Of a DNA stretch of 64,000 nucleotides, positions 34,261 to 43,275 are shown one piece after another. Source of the stretch: Citrobacter amalonaticus Y19. GTDB taxonomy: Bacteria; Pseudomonadota; Gammaproteobacteria; Enterobacterales; Enterobacteriaceae. The stretch spans positions 4,464,001 to 4,528,000 of the forward strand of contig NZ_CP011132.1 of the NCBI RefSeq assembly GCF_000981805.1. The letters run 5' to 3'. The position numbers and the translations under genes were made by a program. The notes beneath the pieces were generated by a model. It was not told the DNA's origin. It saw only the letters and a list, made by a program, of their open reading frames with translations, and did no database searches. The number at the start of each line of letters is the position of its first letter. Position 1 is the first letter of the stretch.

Positions 34261-35061
34261 ACTGCCGTACTGCGCAAACCATGCCAGCATTCTTTGCCAG
34301 CCGTCTTTGGCAGATTCTTCGTGATAGCTCGAGCGATAGTCGGCATTGAAGGCATGACCGGCATCGGGATAGACGATAATCTCCGTGTTGGCGTTAGCGG
34401 CGCGTAGCGCCTGGCGCATGGTCTCCACGCTTTCCTGAGAAATACTGTTATCCTGACCGCCGTACAAACCCAGCACCGGGGCGTTCAGATCGGTCGCCAC
34501 ATCGACAGGATGCTTCGGCGAATTCAACGACTTATCACCCACTAGTTTTCCATACCAGGCCACAGCGGCTTTCAGCTGCGGGTTATGCGCCGCATACAGC
34601 CAGGCAATACGTCCGCCCCAACAAAAACCGGTGATCATCAGGCGATGAACATCCCCACCGTTACGGGACGCCCAACTGGCGACGTGATCCAGATCGGCCA
34701 GGACCTGAGAATCCGGCACTTTCGCCACCAGACCGCTGAGCAGGGTGGGAATATCGGCGAAATCATTCGGATCGCCCTCGCGGAAATAGAGTTCTGGCGC
34801 GATAGCCAGATACCCGTCCAGCGCCAGACGACGGCAGACGTCGCGGATATGTTCATGCACGCCAAAGATTTCCTGCACTACAATGACCACAGGCAGGGGG
34901 CCATCGCTCTTTTTCGGGCGCGCGTGATACGCCGGCATATCATCACCCTGGGAAGGGATCGACGTAATGCCCGCGACAATGGCGTCGTCCGGGGTATGAA
35001 CTGAGGTAGAGGCAATCGGGGATGCTGCAGGTGCAAAACCGGTTTGTGGTGTTGATGTCAT
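34252..35061 (-). CDS. dlhH: Dienelactone hydrolase family protein YsgA
   Basis: This is a cytoplasmic alpha/beta hydrolase of the dienelactone hydrolase family; its natural substrate is unknown. From the ATG at 35061 (MTSTPQTGFAPAAS) it is 269 aa, with GGAG 6 nt upstream. The longer frame from 35094 would add MRYFSKGTENT. The nucleophile is a cysteine in GFCWGGR (about residue 144), as is typical of the family, and DAGHAFNAD near the C-terminus carries the catalytic His. Confidence 0.9.
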   Translation of the reverse strand: MTSTPQTGFAPAASPIASTSVHTPDDAIVAGITSIPSQGDDMPAYHARPKKSDGPLPVVIVVQEIFGVHEHIRDVCRRLALDGYLAIAPELYFREGDPNDFADIPTLLSGLVAKVPDSQVLADLDHVASWASRNGGDVHRLMITGFCWGGRIAWLYAAHNPQLKAAVAWYGKLVGDKSLNSPKHPVDVATDLNAPVLGLYGGQDNSISQESVETMRQALRAANANTEIIVYPDAGHAFNADYRSSYHEESAKDGWQRMLAWFAQYGSKK

Positions 35062-35176
35062 GGTATTCTCCGTACCCTTAGAAAAATAGCGCACTATTAA
35101 CTATAGACAGCCTTTAACCATTCACACTGCCTCAAACGGCTCGCTTTTTGTGCGAAGAAAGCGTAAATCGGGCCGT

Positions 35177-35274
35177 TAATGTGACTTGAATCACTTTTCA
35201 TTGGTAAGCCTATGCAACTGATTTACATCATGGTGATGATGGTCACGAAAATATCTTAAGTCCTTCGGTAAAGT
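35177..35274 (+). promoter_or_regulatory. udp promoter with two CRP sites (CytR/CRP type)
   Basis: Two CRP-like palindromes precede udp: TGTGA-N6-TCACT at 35180-35195, and GGTGA-N6-TCACG at 35232-35247. A -10 TAAAGT (35269-35274) puts the start near 35281, so the second site is centred near -41.5 as in class II CRP promoters. The ~52-bp spacing between sites leaves room for CytR, which represses E. coli udp with two CRP dimers. Confidence 0.75.
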
Positions 35275-35321
35275 GTCTTTTTGCTTCTTCTGACAAAAAC
35301 CGAATCACAGAGGAGTTTTAT

Positions 35322-36083
35322 ATGTCCAGGTCTGACGTTTTTCATCTCGGCCTCACCAAGAACGATTTACAAGGGGCTACGCTGGCTATCGTCCCTGGCG
35401 ATCCGGAACGTGTGGAAAAGATCGCCGCGCTGATGGAGAAGCCGGTTAAGCTGGCATCTCACCGTGAATTCACCACCTGGCGTGCAGAACTGGACGGTAA
35501 AGCCGTCATCGTCTGCTCGACCGGTATTGGCGGCCCGTCTACTTCTATTGCGGTGGAAGAACTGGCTCAGTTGGGCATTCGTACTTTCCTGCGTATTGGC
35601 ACCACTGGTGCCATTCAGCCGCACATCAATGTCGGCGATGTTCTGGTCACCACGGCGTCCGTTCGTCTGGATGGCGCGAGCCTGCACTTTGCGCCGATGG
35701 AGTACCCGGCAGTCGCTGACTTTGAGTGCACCACCGCGTTGGTTGAAGCGGCAAAATCTATCGGTGCCACCACTCACGTGGGCGTCACCGCTTCTTCTGA
35801 CACCTTCTACCCAGGCCAGGAACGCTATGACACCTTCTCCGGTCGCGTGGTGCGTCGTTTCAAAGGCTCGATGGAAGAGTGGCAGTCAATGGGCGTGATG
35901 AACTATGAAATGGAGTCCGCCACGCTGCTGACCATGTGCGCAAGCCAGGGTCTGCGTGCCGGGATGGTTGCGGGCGTGATCGTCAACCGTACTCAGCAGG
36001 AGATCCCAAATGCTGAGACGATGAAACAGACCGAAAGCCATGCGGTGAAAATCGTGGTGGAAGCGGCGCGTCGTCTGATCTAA
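35322..36083 (+). CDS. udp: Uridine phosphorylase
   Basis: Udp cleaves uridine with phosphate to uracil and ribose-1-phosphate in nucleoside salvage. The protein is 253 aa, as in E. coli, a homohexameric nucleoside phosphorylase. The phosphate-binding GDPERVEKIA block (residues 26-35) and the MEMESATLLTM-type substrate block (near 197, here YEMESATLLT) are present. A hairpin terminator follows. Confidence 0.97.
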   Translation: MSRSDVFHLGLTKNDLQGATLAIVPGDPERVEKIAALMEKPVKLASHREFTTWRAELDGKAVIVCSTGIGGPSTSIAVEELAQLGIRTFLRIGTTGAIQPHINVGDVLVTTASVRLDGASLHFAPMEYPAVADFECTTALVEAAKSIGATTHVGVTASSDTFYPGQERYDTFSGRVVRRFKGSMEEWQSMGVMNYEMESATLLTMCASQGLRAGMVAGVIVNRTQQEIPNAETMKQTESHAVKIVVEAARRLI

Positions 36084-36099
36084 TTCTCTTCCCTTCCGT

Positions 36100-36130
36100 A
36101 AAAGGCCGACGCGTTCGGCCTTTTGCTTTT
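36100..36130 (+). terminator. Terminator after udp
   Basis: AAAAGGCCGA (36100-36109) and TCGGCCTTTT (36115-36124) form a hairpin with a CGCGT loop and a T-rich tail (TTTTGCTTTT). Confidence 0.85.
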
Positions 36131-36234
36131 ACGCGATTATTTGCGTAGCGCCTCGCAGGAAAGTGCTTTAAAACTGGACGTTTATACAGCACAATTCTAT
36201 TTTGTGCGGGTGATGTATGGCGTCGGGAGGCACT

Positions 36235-37662
36235 TTGGATATCTCAATCATCATTTATGCGGTTATTGCGCTGGTGGGCATTGCGCTTGGCTGGCTGCTG
36301 GCCAGCTATCAGCATGCGCAACAGAAAGCCGAGCAATTCGCTGAACGTGAAGAGATGGTTGCGGCATTAAGCGCAGCAAAACAACAGGTTGCCCAAAGCG
36401 AACACTGGCGCGATGAGTGTGAGTTGCTCAATAACGAATTACGTAGCCTGCGCAGTATTAACACCTCGCTGGAAGCGGATCTGCGTGAAGTGACTACGCG
36501 GATGGAAGCAACGCAGCAACATGCGGAAGATAAAATCCGCCAGATGATCAACAGCGAGCAGCGTCTGAGCGAACAGTTTGAAAACCTGGCAAACCGAATC
36601 TTTGAACAGAGCAATCGCCGGGTTGATGAGCAAAACCGGCAGAGCCTGAATGGTTTGCTGACGCCGCTACGTGAGCAACTGGACGGCTTCCGTCGCCAGG
36701 TCCAGGAGAGCTTTGGTCAGGAAGCGCGCGAGCGTCACACCCTGGCGCATGAAATTCGCAACCTCCAACAGCTTAATGCGCAAATGACCCAGGAAGCGGT
36801 CAACCTGACCCGTGCGCTAAAAGGCGATAACAAAACGCAGGGGAACTGGGGCGAGGTGGTGCTCACCCGCGTGCTGGAGGCGTCCGGACTGCGCGAAGGG
36901 TACGAGTACGAAACGCAGGTCAGCATCGAAAATGACGTCCGCTCCCGCATGCAGCCCGACGTGATCGTGCGTTTGCCGCAGGGCAAAGATGTGGTGATCG
37001 ACGCCAAAATGACGCTGGTGGCCTATGAGCGCTATTTTAATGCGCAAGATGATGACACCCGTGAAAGCGCGCTCCAGGAGCACATTGCCTCGGTGCGTAA
37101 CCATATTCGTCTGCTGGGACGTAAGGATTACCAGCAGCTTCCGGGGCTGCGCACGCTGGATTACGTGCTGATGTTTATCCCGGTGGAGCCCGCTTTTCTG
37201 TTGGCGCTCGACCGACAACCCGAACTGATTACCGAGGCGCTTAAAAATAATATTATGCTGGTCAGCCCAACGACATTACTGGTGGCGTTGCGGACCATTG
37301 CGAATCTGTGGCGCTACGAACATCAAAGTCGTAATGCGCAACAGATTGCGGACCGTGCGAGCAAGCTCTATGACAAAATGCGCCTCTTTGTCGATGATAT
37401 GTCCTCCATCGGGCAGAGTCTGGATAAAGCGCAAGATAACTATCGTCAGGCGATGAAAAAACTCTCGTCGGGGCGTGGTAACGTGCTGGCGCAGGCCGAA
37501 GCGTTTCGCGGCTTAGGGGTGGAAATTAAGCGCGGGATTAATCCTGAACTGGCGGAACAGGCCACGACGCAGGATGAAGAGTATCGGTTGCGATCGGTAC
37601 CCGAAGAGCAGGAAAACACGCCTTATTCCGACGATGGCGGGATAAAGCAGCAATCGAATTAG
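36235..37662 (+). CDS. rmuC: DNA recombination protein RmuC
   Basis: RmuC limits inversion at short inverted repeats in E. coli and contains a nuclease-like domain. It has one N-terminal membrane helix, a long coiled coil (about residues 30-190), then the RmuC core (GNWGEVVLTRVLEASGLREG and DVVIDAKMTLVAYERY). I place the start at a TTG (36235), since GGGAGG lies 4 nt upstream and MDISIIIYAVIALVG aligns with the E. coli start. An ATG at 36217 in the same frame would add MASGGT and has a weak ribosome site. Confidence 0.9.
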   Translation: MDISIIIYAVIALVGIALGWLLASYQHAQQKAEQFAEREEMVAALSAAKQQVAQSEHWRDECELLNNELRSLRSINTSLEADLREVTTRMEATQQHAEDKIRQMINSEQRLSEQFENLANRIFEQSNRRVDEQNRQSLNGLLTPLREQLDGFRRQVQESFGQEARERHTLAHEIRNLQQLNAQMTQEAVNLTRALKGDNKTQGNWGEVVLTRVLEASGLREGYEYETQVSIENDVRSRMQPDVIVRLPQGKDVVIDAKMTLVAYERYFNAQDDDTRESALQEHIASVRNHIRLLGRKDYQQLPGLRTLDYVLMFIPVEPAFLLALDRQPELITEALKNNIMLVSPTTLLVALRTIANLWRYEHQSRNAQQIADRASKLYDKMRLFVDDMSSIGQSLDKAQDNYRQAMKKLSSGRGNVLAQAEAFRGLGVEIKRGINPELAEQATTQDEEYRLRSVPEEQENTPYSDDGGIKQQSN

Positions 37663-37756
37663 TCCGTTCGGGGCAGCCGGGACGGGCGGAAGGGTAGGGC
37701 AATGAGCCCCAATCTGTTACACTTCTCGAACAATTTTTAGATGAGCAGGCACTGAG

Positions 37757-38512
37757 ATGGTGGATAATTCACAAGAAACGACGCACTTTGGTTTTCAGAC
37801 TGTCGCTAAAGAGCATAAAGCGGACATGGTGGCCCACGTTTTTCATTCTGTGGCATCAAAATATGATGTCATGAATGATTTGATGTCTTTTGGCATTCAT
37901 CGTTTGTGGAAACGCTTCACCATCGACTGTAGCGGCGTCCGCCGTGGTCAGACAGTGCTGGACTTAGCCGGGGGGACCGGCGATCTGACGGCCAAATTCT
38001 CTCGCCTGGTCGGGGAGACCGGCAAGGTGATTCTGGCAGACATCAATGACTCCATGCTTAAAATGGGTCGCGAGAAGCTGCGCAATATCGGCGTGATTGG
38101 CAACGTGGAATACGTTCAGGCCAATGCGGAAGCGCTGCCGTTCCCGGACAATACCTTTGACTGCATTACCATTTCTTTCGGTTTGCGTAACGTCACGGAC
38201 AAAGACAAAGCCCTGCGCTCCATGTACCGAGTTCTTAAACCGGGCGGCCGTCTGCTGGTGCTGGAATTTTCTAAACCGATTATCGAGCCGCTGAGCAAAG
38301 CGTACGACGCCTACTCTTTCCATATCCTGCCGCGTATCGGTTCTATGGTCGCCAATGATGCCGACAGCTATCGCTATCTGGCGGAATCCATCCGTATGCA
38401 TCCCGATCAGGACACATTGAAAGCGATGATGCAGGACGCCGGATTCGAAAGCGTCGACTATTACAACCTGACAGCGGGTGTGGTTGCGCTGCATCGCGGC
38501 TATAAGTTCTGA
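37757..38512 (+). CDS. ubiE: Ubiquinone/menaquinone C-methyltransferase UbiE
   Basis: UbiE methylates C2 of the demethyl-menaquinone and benzoquinol rings with SAM, in both ubiquinone and menaquinone synthesis. The protein is 251 aa. SAM motif I is LDLAGGTGDLT (near residue 68) and the family block ISFGLRNVTD (near 138) is present. It starts the ubiE-ubiJ-ubiB group, with tatABC after it, the same order as E. coli. Confidence 0.97.
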   Translation: MVDNSQETTHFGFQTVAKEHKADMVAHVFHSVASKYDVMNDLMSFGIHRLWKRFTIDCSGVRRGQTVLDLAGGTGDLTAKFSRLVGETGKVILADINDSMLKMGREKLRNIGVIGNVEYVQANAEALPFPDNTFDCITISFGLRNVTDKDKALRSMYRVLKPGGRLLVLEFSKPIIEPLSKAYDAYSFHILPRIGSMVANDADSYRYLAESIRMHPDQDTLKAMMQDAGFESVDYYNLTAGVVALHRGYKF

Positions 38513-38525
38513 CAGGAGAACGGGG

Positions 38526-39131
38526 ATGCCTTTTAAACCCTTAGTGACTGCAGGGATGGAAAGTCTGCTTAATTCATTCCTGTATCGTTCGTCGGCGTTG
38601 AAAACGGCGCGAGCGCGTCTGCTGGGAAAAGTGCTGCGTGTGGAGCTAAAAGGCTTTTCGACTTCATTAATTCTGCTGTTTAGCGAGCGTCAGGTTGACG
38701 TGCTGGGCGAGTGGGCTGGCGAGGCCGACTGCACGGTAATTACCCATGCCAGCGTATTACCAACATTACGCGACCGCCAGCAGCTGACCGCGTTGATTCG
38801 CAGCGGCGAACTGGAAGTGCAGGGTGATATTCAGGTTGTACAGAATTTCGTTGCCCTTGCCGATCTGGCGGAATTCGATCCTGCTGAACTATTGGCACCT
38901 TATACCGGCGACATTGCAGCAGAAGGAATCAGCAAAGTCCTGCGTGGCGGAGCCAAATTTCTCCGTCATGGGATCCAACGTCAGCAACGTTATGTTGCTG
39001 AAGCCATTACGGAAGAGTGGCGAATGGCACCCGGACCGCTTGAGGTTGCCTGGTTTGCGGAAGAGACGGCAGCCGTGGAGCGTGCTGTCGATGCGCTGAC
39101 CCGGCGGCTGGAAAAACTGGAGGCTAAATGA
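38526..39131 (+). CDS. ubiJ: Ubiquinone biosynthesis accessory factor UbiJ
   Basis: UbiJ (YigP) is a 201-aa SCP2-domain lipid-binding protein that helps assemble the aerobic ubiquinone enzyme complex. The start is the ATG at 38526 (MPFKPLVTAG) with ribosome site aggag; the longer frame from 38478 overlaps ubiE and adds unrelated residues. A C-terminal coiled coil (EERAVDALTRRLEKLEAK) is family-typical. In E. coli the 3' half of this locus also gives the sRNA EsrE. The stop overlaps ubiB by 4 nt. Confidence 0.93.
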   Translation: MPFKPLVTAGMESLLNSFLYRSSALKTARARLLGKVLRVELKGFSTSLILLFSERQVDVLGEWAGEADCTVITHASVLPTLRDRQQLTALIRSGELEVQGDIQVVQNFVALADLAEFDPAELLAPYTGDIAAEGISKVLRGGAKFLRHGIQRQQRYVAEAITEEWRMAPGPLEVAWFAEETAAVERAVDALTRRLEKLEAK

Positions 39132-40768
39132 CGCCAGGTGAAGTACGGCGCCTATATTTCATCATTCGCACTTTCTTAAGTTACGGACTTGATGAGCTCA
39201 TCCCCAAAATGCGGATCACGCTGCCGCTGCGGTTATGGCGTTATTGCCTGTTCTGGATGCCAAACCGGCATAAAGAAAAACTACTGGGAGAGCGTCTGAG
39301 ACTGGCTCTGCAGGAGTTAGGACCGGTGTGGATCAAGTTTGGCCAAATGCTCTCAACCCGACGCGATCTCTTTCCCCCGCATATTGCCGATCAGCTGGCG
39401 TTGTTACAGGACAAAGTCGCTCCCTTCGATGGAAAGCTGGCGAAAGCGCAAATCGAAGAAGCCATGGGCGGACTGCCTGTTGACGCCTGGTTTGATGAAT
39501 TTGATATTCAACCGCTGGCGTCGGCGTCAGTTGCCCAGGTCCACACGGCGAAACTGAAATCGAACGGCAAAGAGGTTGTCATCAAAGTCATCCGCCCGGA
39601 CATTCTGCCGGTTATCAAAGCGGATCTGAGACTAATCTATCGTCTTGCTCGCTGGGTGCCGCGCTTGTTGCCGGATGGCCGCCGTCTGCGCCCGACGGAA
39701 GTGGTGCGGGAATATGAAAAGACACTGATTGATGAGCTGAATCTGCTGCGCGAATCGGCCAACGCGATTCAACTGCGGCGAAACTTTGAAGACAGCCCAA
39801 TGCTCTACATCCCGGAAGTCTATTCTGACTACTGCAGTGAGAATATGATGGTGATGGAACGCATTTACGGCATCCCGGTTTCCGATGTGGTGACGCTGGA
39901 GAAAAACGGCACCAACATGAAGTTGCTGGCGGAGCGCGGCGTACAGGTATTTTTCACTCAGGTCTTTCGTGACAGTTTCTTCCACGCGGATATGCACCCC
40001 GGTAACATCTTTGTCAGCTATGAACACCCGGAAAACCCGAAATATATTGGCATTGATTGCGGCATTGTCGGCTCCTTAAACAAGGAAGATAAGCGTTACC
40101 TGGCGGAGAACTTCATCGCGTTTTTTAATCGTGATTACCGCAAGGTTGCGGAACTGCACGTCGATTCTGGCTGGGTGCCACCGGACACCAACGTTGAAGA
40201 GTTTGAATTTGCGATTCGTACAGTGTGCGAGCCGATATTTGAGAAACCGCTGGCAGAAATCTCGTTTGGTCACGTTTTGTTAAACCTTTTCAATACAGCG
40301 CGTCGATTTAACATGGAAGTGCAGCCGCAACTGGTATTGTTGCAGAAGACATTACTGTATGTTGAGGGCGTAGGTCGCCAGCTCTATCCGCAGTTGGATC
40401 TCTGGAAAACGGCGAAGCCTTTTCTGGAGTCATGGATCAAAGATCAGGTCGGTATTCCAGCGCTGGTCAGGGCATTTAAGGAAAAAGCGCCGTTCTGGGT
40501 CGAAAAAATGCCAGAACTGCCTGAACTGGTGTACGACAGTTTGCGCCAGGGCAAATATTTACAGCACAGTGTTGATAAGATTGCGCGCGAGCTTCAGGAG
40601 AATCATGTGCGTCAGGGTCAATCCCGTTACTTATTGGGAATTGGCGCAACGTTACTGCTAAGTGGGACATTCTTGCTGATTAATCGCCCTGAATGGGGCT
40701 ATATGCCCGGTTGGTTAATGGCGGGCGGTCTGGTCGCCTGGATTGTCGGCTGGCGCAAAACTCGCTGA
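39128..40768 (+). CDS. ubiB: Ubiquinone biosynthesis kinase-like protein UbiB
   Basis: UbiB belongs to the ABC1/ADCK/COQ8 atypical kinase family needed for ubiquinone synthesis; it acts as an ATPase on the complex. The protein is 546 aa. The family KxGQ motif is WIKFGQMLSTR (near 68-78). The kinase core has ADMHPGN (HADMHPGNIFV, near 286) and two C-terminal hydrophobic helices (YLLGIGATLLLSGTFLLI; MPGWLMAGGLVAWIV) that anchor it. The start overlaps ubiJ. tatA follows after 78 nt. Confidence 0.96.
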   Translation: MTPGEVRRLYFIIRTFLSYGLDELIPKMRITLPLRLWRYCLFWMPNRHKEKLLGERLRLALQELGPVWIKFGQMLSTRRDLFPPHIADQLALLQDKVAPFDGKLAKAQIEEAMGGLPVDAWFDEFDIQPLASASVAQVHTAKLKSNGKEVVIKVIRPDILPVIKADLRLIYRLARWVPRLLPDGRRLRPTEVVREYEKTLIDELNLLRESANAIQLRRNFEDSPMLYIPEVYSDYCSENMMVMERIYGIPVSDVVTLEKNGTNMKLLAERGVQVFFTQVFRDSFFHADMHPGNIFVSYEHPENPKYIGIDCGIVGSLNKEDKRYLAENFIAFFNRDYRKVAELHVDSGWVPPDTNVEEFEFAIRTVCEPIFEKPLAEISFGHVLLNLFNTARRFNMEVQPQLVLLQKTLLYVEGVGRQLYPQLDLWKTAKPFLESWIKDQVGIPALVRAFKEKAPFWVEKMPELPELVYDSLRQGKYLQHSVDKIARELQENHVRQGQSRYLLGIGATLLLSGTFLLINRPEWGYMPGWLMAGGLVAWIVGWRKTR

Positions 40769-40846
40769 TTTTTTCATCGCTCAAGGCAGGCCGGGTAACG
40801 TATACTACGGCCTTAATAATTCATCATCTATCACAGAGGAACATGT

Positions 40847-41116
40847 ATGGGTGGTATCAGTATTTGGCAGTTGGTGATCATTGCCGTCATCGTTGTACTG
40901 TTGTTTGGCACCAAGAAGCTCGGCTCCATCGGTTCCGATCTTGGCGCATCCATCAAAGGCTTCAAAAAAGCCATGAGTGATGATGAGGCTAAACAGGATA
41001 AAGCCAGTCAGGACGCTGACTTTACCGCGAAGTCTATTACTGACAAACCGGCAGACGCTGATAAAGAAACTGCGAAAAAAGAAGACGCGAAAAGCCACGA
41101 TAAAGAGCAGGTGTAA
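40847..41116 (+). CDS. tatA: Sec-independent protein translocase subunit TatA
   Basis: TatA polymerises to form the twin-arginine translocation pore for folded proteins. It is 89 aa with one N-terminal membrane helix (SIWQLVIIAVIVVLLFGTKKL), the FGTKKLGSIG hinge and an amphipathic helix with GFKKAM, then a charged tail. It starts tatABC, 3 nt ahead of tatB. A likely promoter lies in the preceding 78 nt, but I could not fix its boxes with confidence. Confidence 0.97.
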   Translation: MGGISIWQLVIIAVIVVLLFGTKKLGSIGSDLGASIKGFKKAMSDDEAKQDKASQDADFTAKSITDKPADADKETAKKEDAKSHDKEQV

Positions 41117-41119
41117 TTC

Positions 41120-41650
41120 GTGTTTGATATCGGTTTTAGCGAACTGTTACTGGTGTTTATTATCGGCCTCGTTGTTCTGGGGCCGCAGCGATTGCCGGTA
41201 GCCGTCAAAACGATAGCTGGCTGGGTACGCGCATTGCGATCCCTTGCGACAACCGTTCAGAATGAACTGACCCAGGAGCTTAAGCTTCAGGAGTTTCAGG
41301 ACAGCCTGAAAAAGGTTGAGAAAGCGAGCCTGGAAAACCTGACTCCCGAGCTGAAAGCTTCGATGGATGAGCTGCGTCAGGCGGCAGAGTCAATGAAGCG
41401 TTCCTATAGCGCAAACGAGCCCGAAAAAGCGAGCGACGAAGCGCATACCATCCATAACCCGGTGGTGAAAGGGAGCGAAGAACAGCATGAAGGCGTCACG
41501 CCCGCCACTGCTGAAGTCCAGGCCAGTGCACCGGAACAGGCTCCTGAGATTGCCGGGGAGACACCCCCAATTGTCAACGTGAAGGACGCTGAACCGAAAT
41601 CCGCTGCCCCTGTTGCTGGCTCCTCCCCTACGTCGAGTGATAAACCGTAA
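41120..41650 (+). CDS. tatB: Sec-independent protein translocase subunit TatB
   Basis: TatB forms the substrate-receptor complex with TatC. The protein is 176 aa from a GTG start (MFDIGFSELLLVFIIGLVVLGPQRLP), with one membrane helix, a long amphipathic region and a low-complexity acidic tail (VAGSSPTSSDKP). The tail makes it a few residues longer than in E. coli. It is between tatA and tatC with 2-3-nt gaps, consistent with one operon. Confidence 0.96.
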   Translation: MFDIGFSELLLVFIIGLVVLGPQRLPVAVKTIAGWVRALRSLATTVQNELTQELKLQEFQDSLKKVEKASLENLTPELKASMDELRQAAESMKRSYSANEPEKASDEAHTIHNPVVKGSEEQHEGVTPATAEVQASAPEQAPEIAGETPPIVNVKDAEPKSAAPVAGSSPTSSDKP

Positions 41651-41652
41651 AC

Positions 41653-42444
41653 ATGGCTGTAGAAGATACTCAACCGCTTATCACGCACCTGATTGAGCTG
41701 CGTAAACGTCTGCTTAACTGCATTATTGCGGTTATCGTGATCTTTCTGGCATTGGTCTATTTTGCCAATGACATCTATCACCTGGTTTCCTCGCCACTCA
41801 TCAAACAGTTGCCGCAGGGTGCGACCATGATCGCGACGGATGTCGCATCACCGTTTTTCACCCCGATCAAATTGACCTTCATGGTGTCGCTGATCCTGTC
41901 AGCGCCGGTGATCCTTTATCAGGTCTGGGCGTTTATCGCGCCAGCGCTGTATAAGCATGAACGCCGCATGGTGGTACCGCTGCTAGTCTCCAGTTCGTTA
42001 CTGTTCTATATCGGTATGGCGTTTGCCTATTTTGTCGTGTTCCCGCTGGCGTTTGGCTTCCTTGCCAATACCGCGCCGGAAGGTGTGCAGGTCTCGACGG
42101 ATATTGCCAGCTATCTGAGCTTTGTCATGGCGCTGTTCATGGCATTCGGCGTCTCGTTTGAGGTGCCTGTTGCCATCGTGCTGCTTTGCTGGATGGGGGT
42201 GACGACACCGGATGATTTGCGTAAAAAACGGCCTTACGTGCTGGTTGGTGCGTTTGTGGTTGGGATGTTGCTGACGCCGCCGGATGTTTTTTCGCAGACG
42301 TTACTGGCGATTCCGATGTACTGCCTGTTTGAGGTCGGCGTTTTCTTCTCACGTTTCTATGTCGGCAAGCGACAGACGCGGGATGAAGATAACGAGGCGG
42401 AATCAGAAACCGACGCTGAGAAAGCCGAGAAGACAGAAGAGTAA
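41653..42444 (+). CDS. tatC: Sec-independent protein translocase subunit TatC
   Basis: TatC recognises twin-arginine signal peptides and forms the core of the receptor. The protein is 263 aa with six membrane helices, starting MAVEDTQPLITHLIELRKRLLN, whose HLIELRxRL block is the family signature. The C-terminus is a charged tail (DNEAESETDAEKAEKTEE), a little longer than in E. coli. The next gene is tatD, separated by a hairpin. Confidence 0.97.
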   Translation: MAVEDTQPLITHLIELRKRLLNCIIAVIVIFLALVYFANDIYHLVSSPLIKQLPQGATMIATDVASPFFTPIKLTFMVSLILSAPVILYQVWAFIAPALYKHERRMVVPLLVSSSLLFYIGMAFAYFVVFPLAFGFLANTAPEGVQVSTDIASYLSFVMALFMAFGVSFEVPVAIVLLCWMGVTTPDDLRKKRPYVLVGAFVVGMLLTPPDVFSQTLLAIPMYCLFEVGVFFSRFYVGKRQTRDEDNEAESETDAEKAEKTEE

Positions 42445-42448
42445 ATTC

Positions 42449-42468
42449 AACCGCCCGTCAGGGCGGTT
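42449..42468 (+). terminator. Hairpin between tatC and tatD
   Basis: AACCGCCC (42449-42456) and GGGCGGTT (42461-42468) pair perfectly with a short gtca loop. No T-run follows (gtcatatgg), so it may be a partial terminator or an mRNA-stabilising stem. The tatD ribosome site starts 8 nt later. Confidence 0.5.
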
Positions 42469-42485
42469 GTCATATGGAGCGAAGC

Positions 42486-43268
42486 ATGTTTGACATCGGC
42501 GTTAATTTAACCAGTTCGCAGTTCTCGAAAGACCGTGATGACGTTGTAGCACGCGCGACTGCTGCTGGCGTGAAGGGCCTGCTTCTTACCGGAACCAATC
42601 TACATGAAAGCCAGCAGGCGCAACGGCTGGCGCAGACCTATCCTCACTGTTGGTCAACGGCTGGTGTTCATCCGCATGACAGCAGCCAGTGGCAGCCTGC
42701 AACAGAGGAAGCGATTGTGGCGCTGGCGAACAGGCCGGAGGTCGTGGCGATTGGCGAGTGTGGCCTCGATTTCAATCGCAACTTTTCCACCCCGCAGGAA
42801 CAAGAGCGGGCGTTTGACGCGCAGTTGCGTATTGCCGCTGAGTTACAGATGCCGGTCTTTATGCATTGTCGTGACGCGCACGCGCGATTCCTGGCACTGC
42901 TGGAACCATGGCTGGATAAACTCCCGGGCGCGGTGCTGCACTGTTTTACCGGTACGCGCGAGGAGATGCAGGCGTGTGTCGACAGGGGCATGTACATCGG
43001 AATTACGGGCTGGGTATGTGATGAACGTCGTGGGCTTGAGCTGCGCGAATTGCTACCGTTTATTCCGGCCGAACAATTGCTGATCGAAACCGACGCGCCG
43101 TATCTGTTGCCGCGCGATCTCTCACCGAAGCCCGCGTCGCGGCGTAACGAACCGGCACATCTGCCACATATTCTTGAGCGTATCGCCCACTGGCGTGGAG
43201 ACGATCCGCAATGGCTTTCCGCCACAACGGATGCGAATGTCAGGAAGCTGTTTGGAATTACGTTCTGA
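42486..43268 (+). CDS. tatD: Metal-dependent 3'-5' exonuclease TatD
   Basis: TatD is a cytoplasmic TIM-barrel amidohydrolase-type nuclease involved in repair of oxidative DNA damage and in nucleic-acid turnover; it is not part of the Tat export machine. From ATG 42486 (MFDIGVNLTSSQF) it has 260 aa with GGAGC 6 nt upstream. Metal ligands lie in GVHPHDSS, GECGLDFNR, MHCRDAH, LHCFTG and LIETDAPYL. It is convergent with rfaH, with only 7 nt between stops. Confidence 0.95.
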   Translation: MFDIGVNLTSSQFSKDRDDVVARATAAGVKGLLLTGTNLHESQQAQRLAQTYPHCWSTAGVHPHDSSQWQPATEEAIVALANRPEVVAIGECGLDFNRNFSTPQEQERAFDAQLRIAAELQMPVFMHCRDAHARFLALLEPWLDKLPGAVLHCFTGTREEMQACVDRGMYIGITGWVCDERRGLELRELLPFIPAEQLLIETDAPYLLPRDLSPKPASRRNEPAHLPHILERIAHWRGDDPQWLSATTDANVRKLFGITF

Positions 43269-43275
43269 GTCGTCG

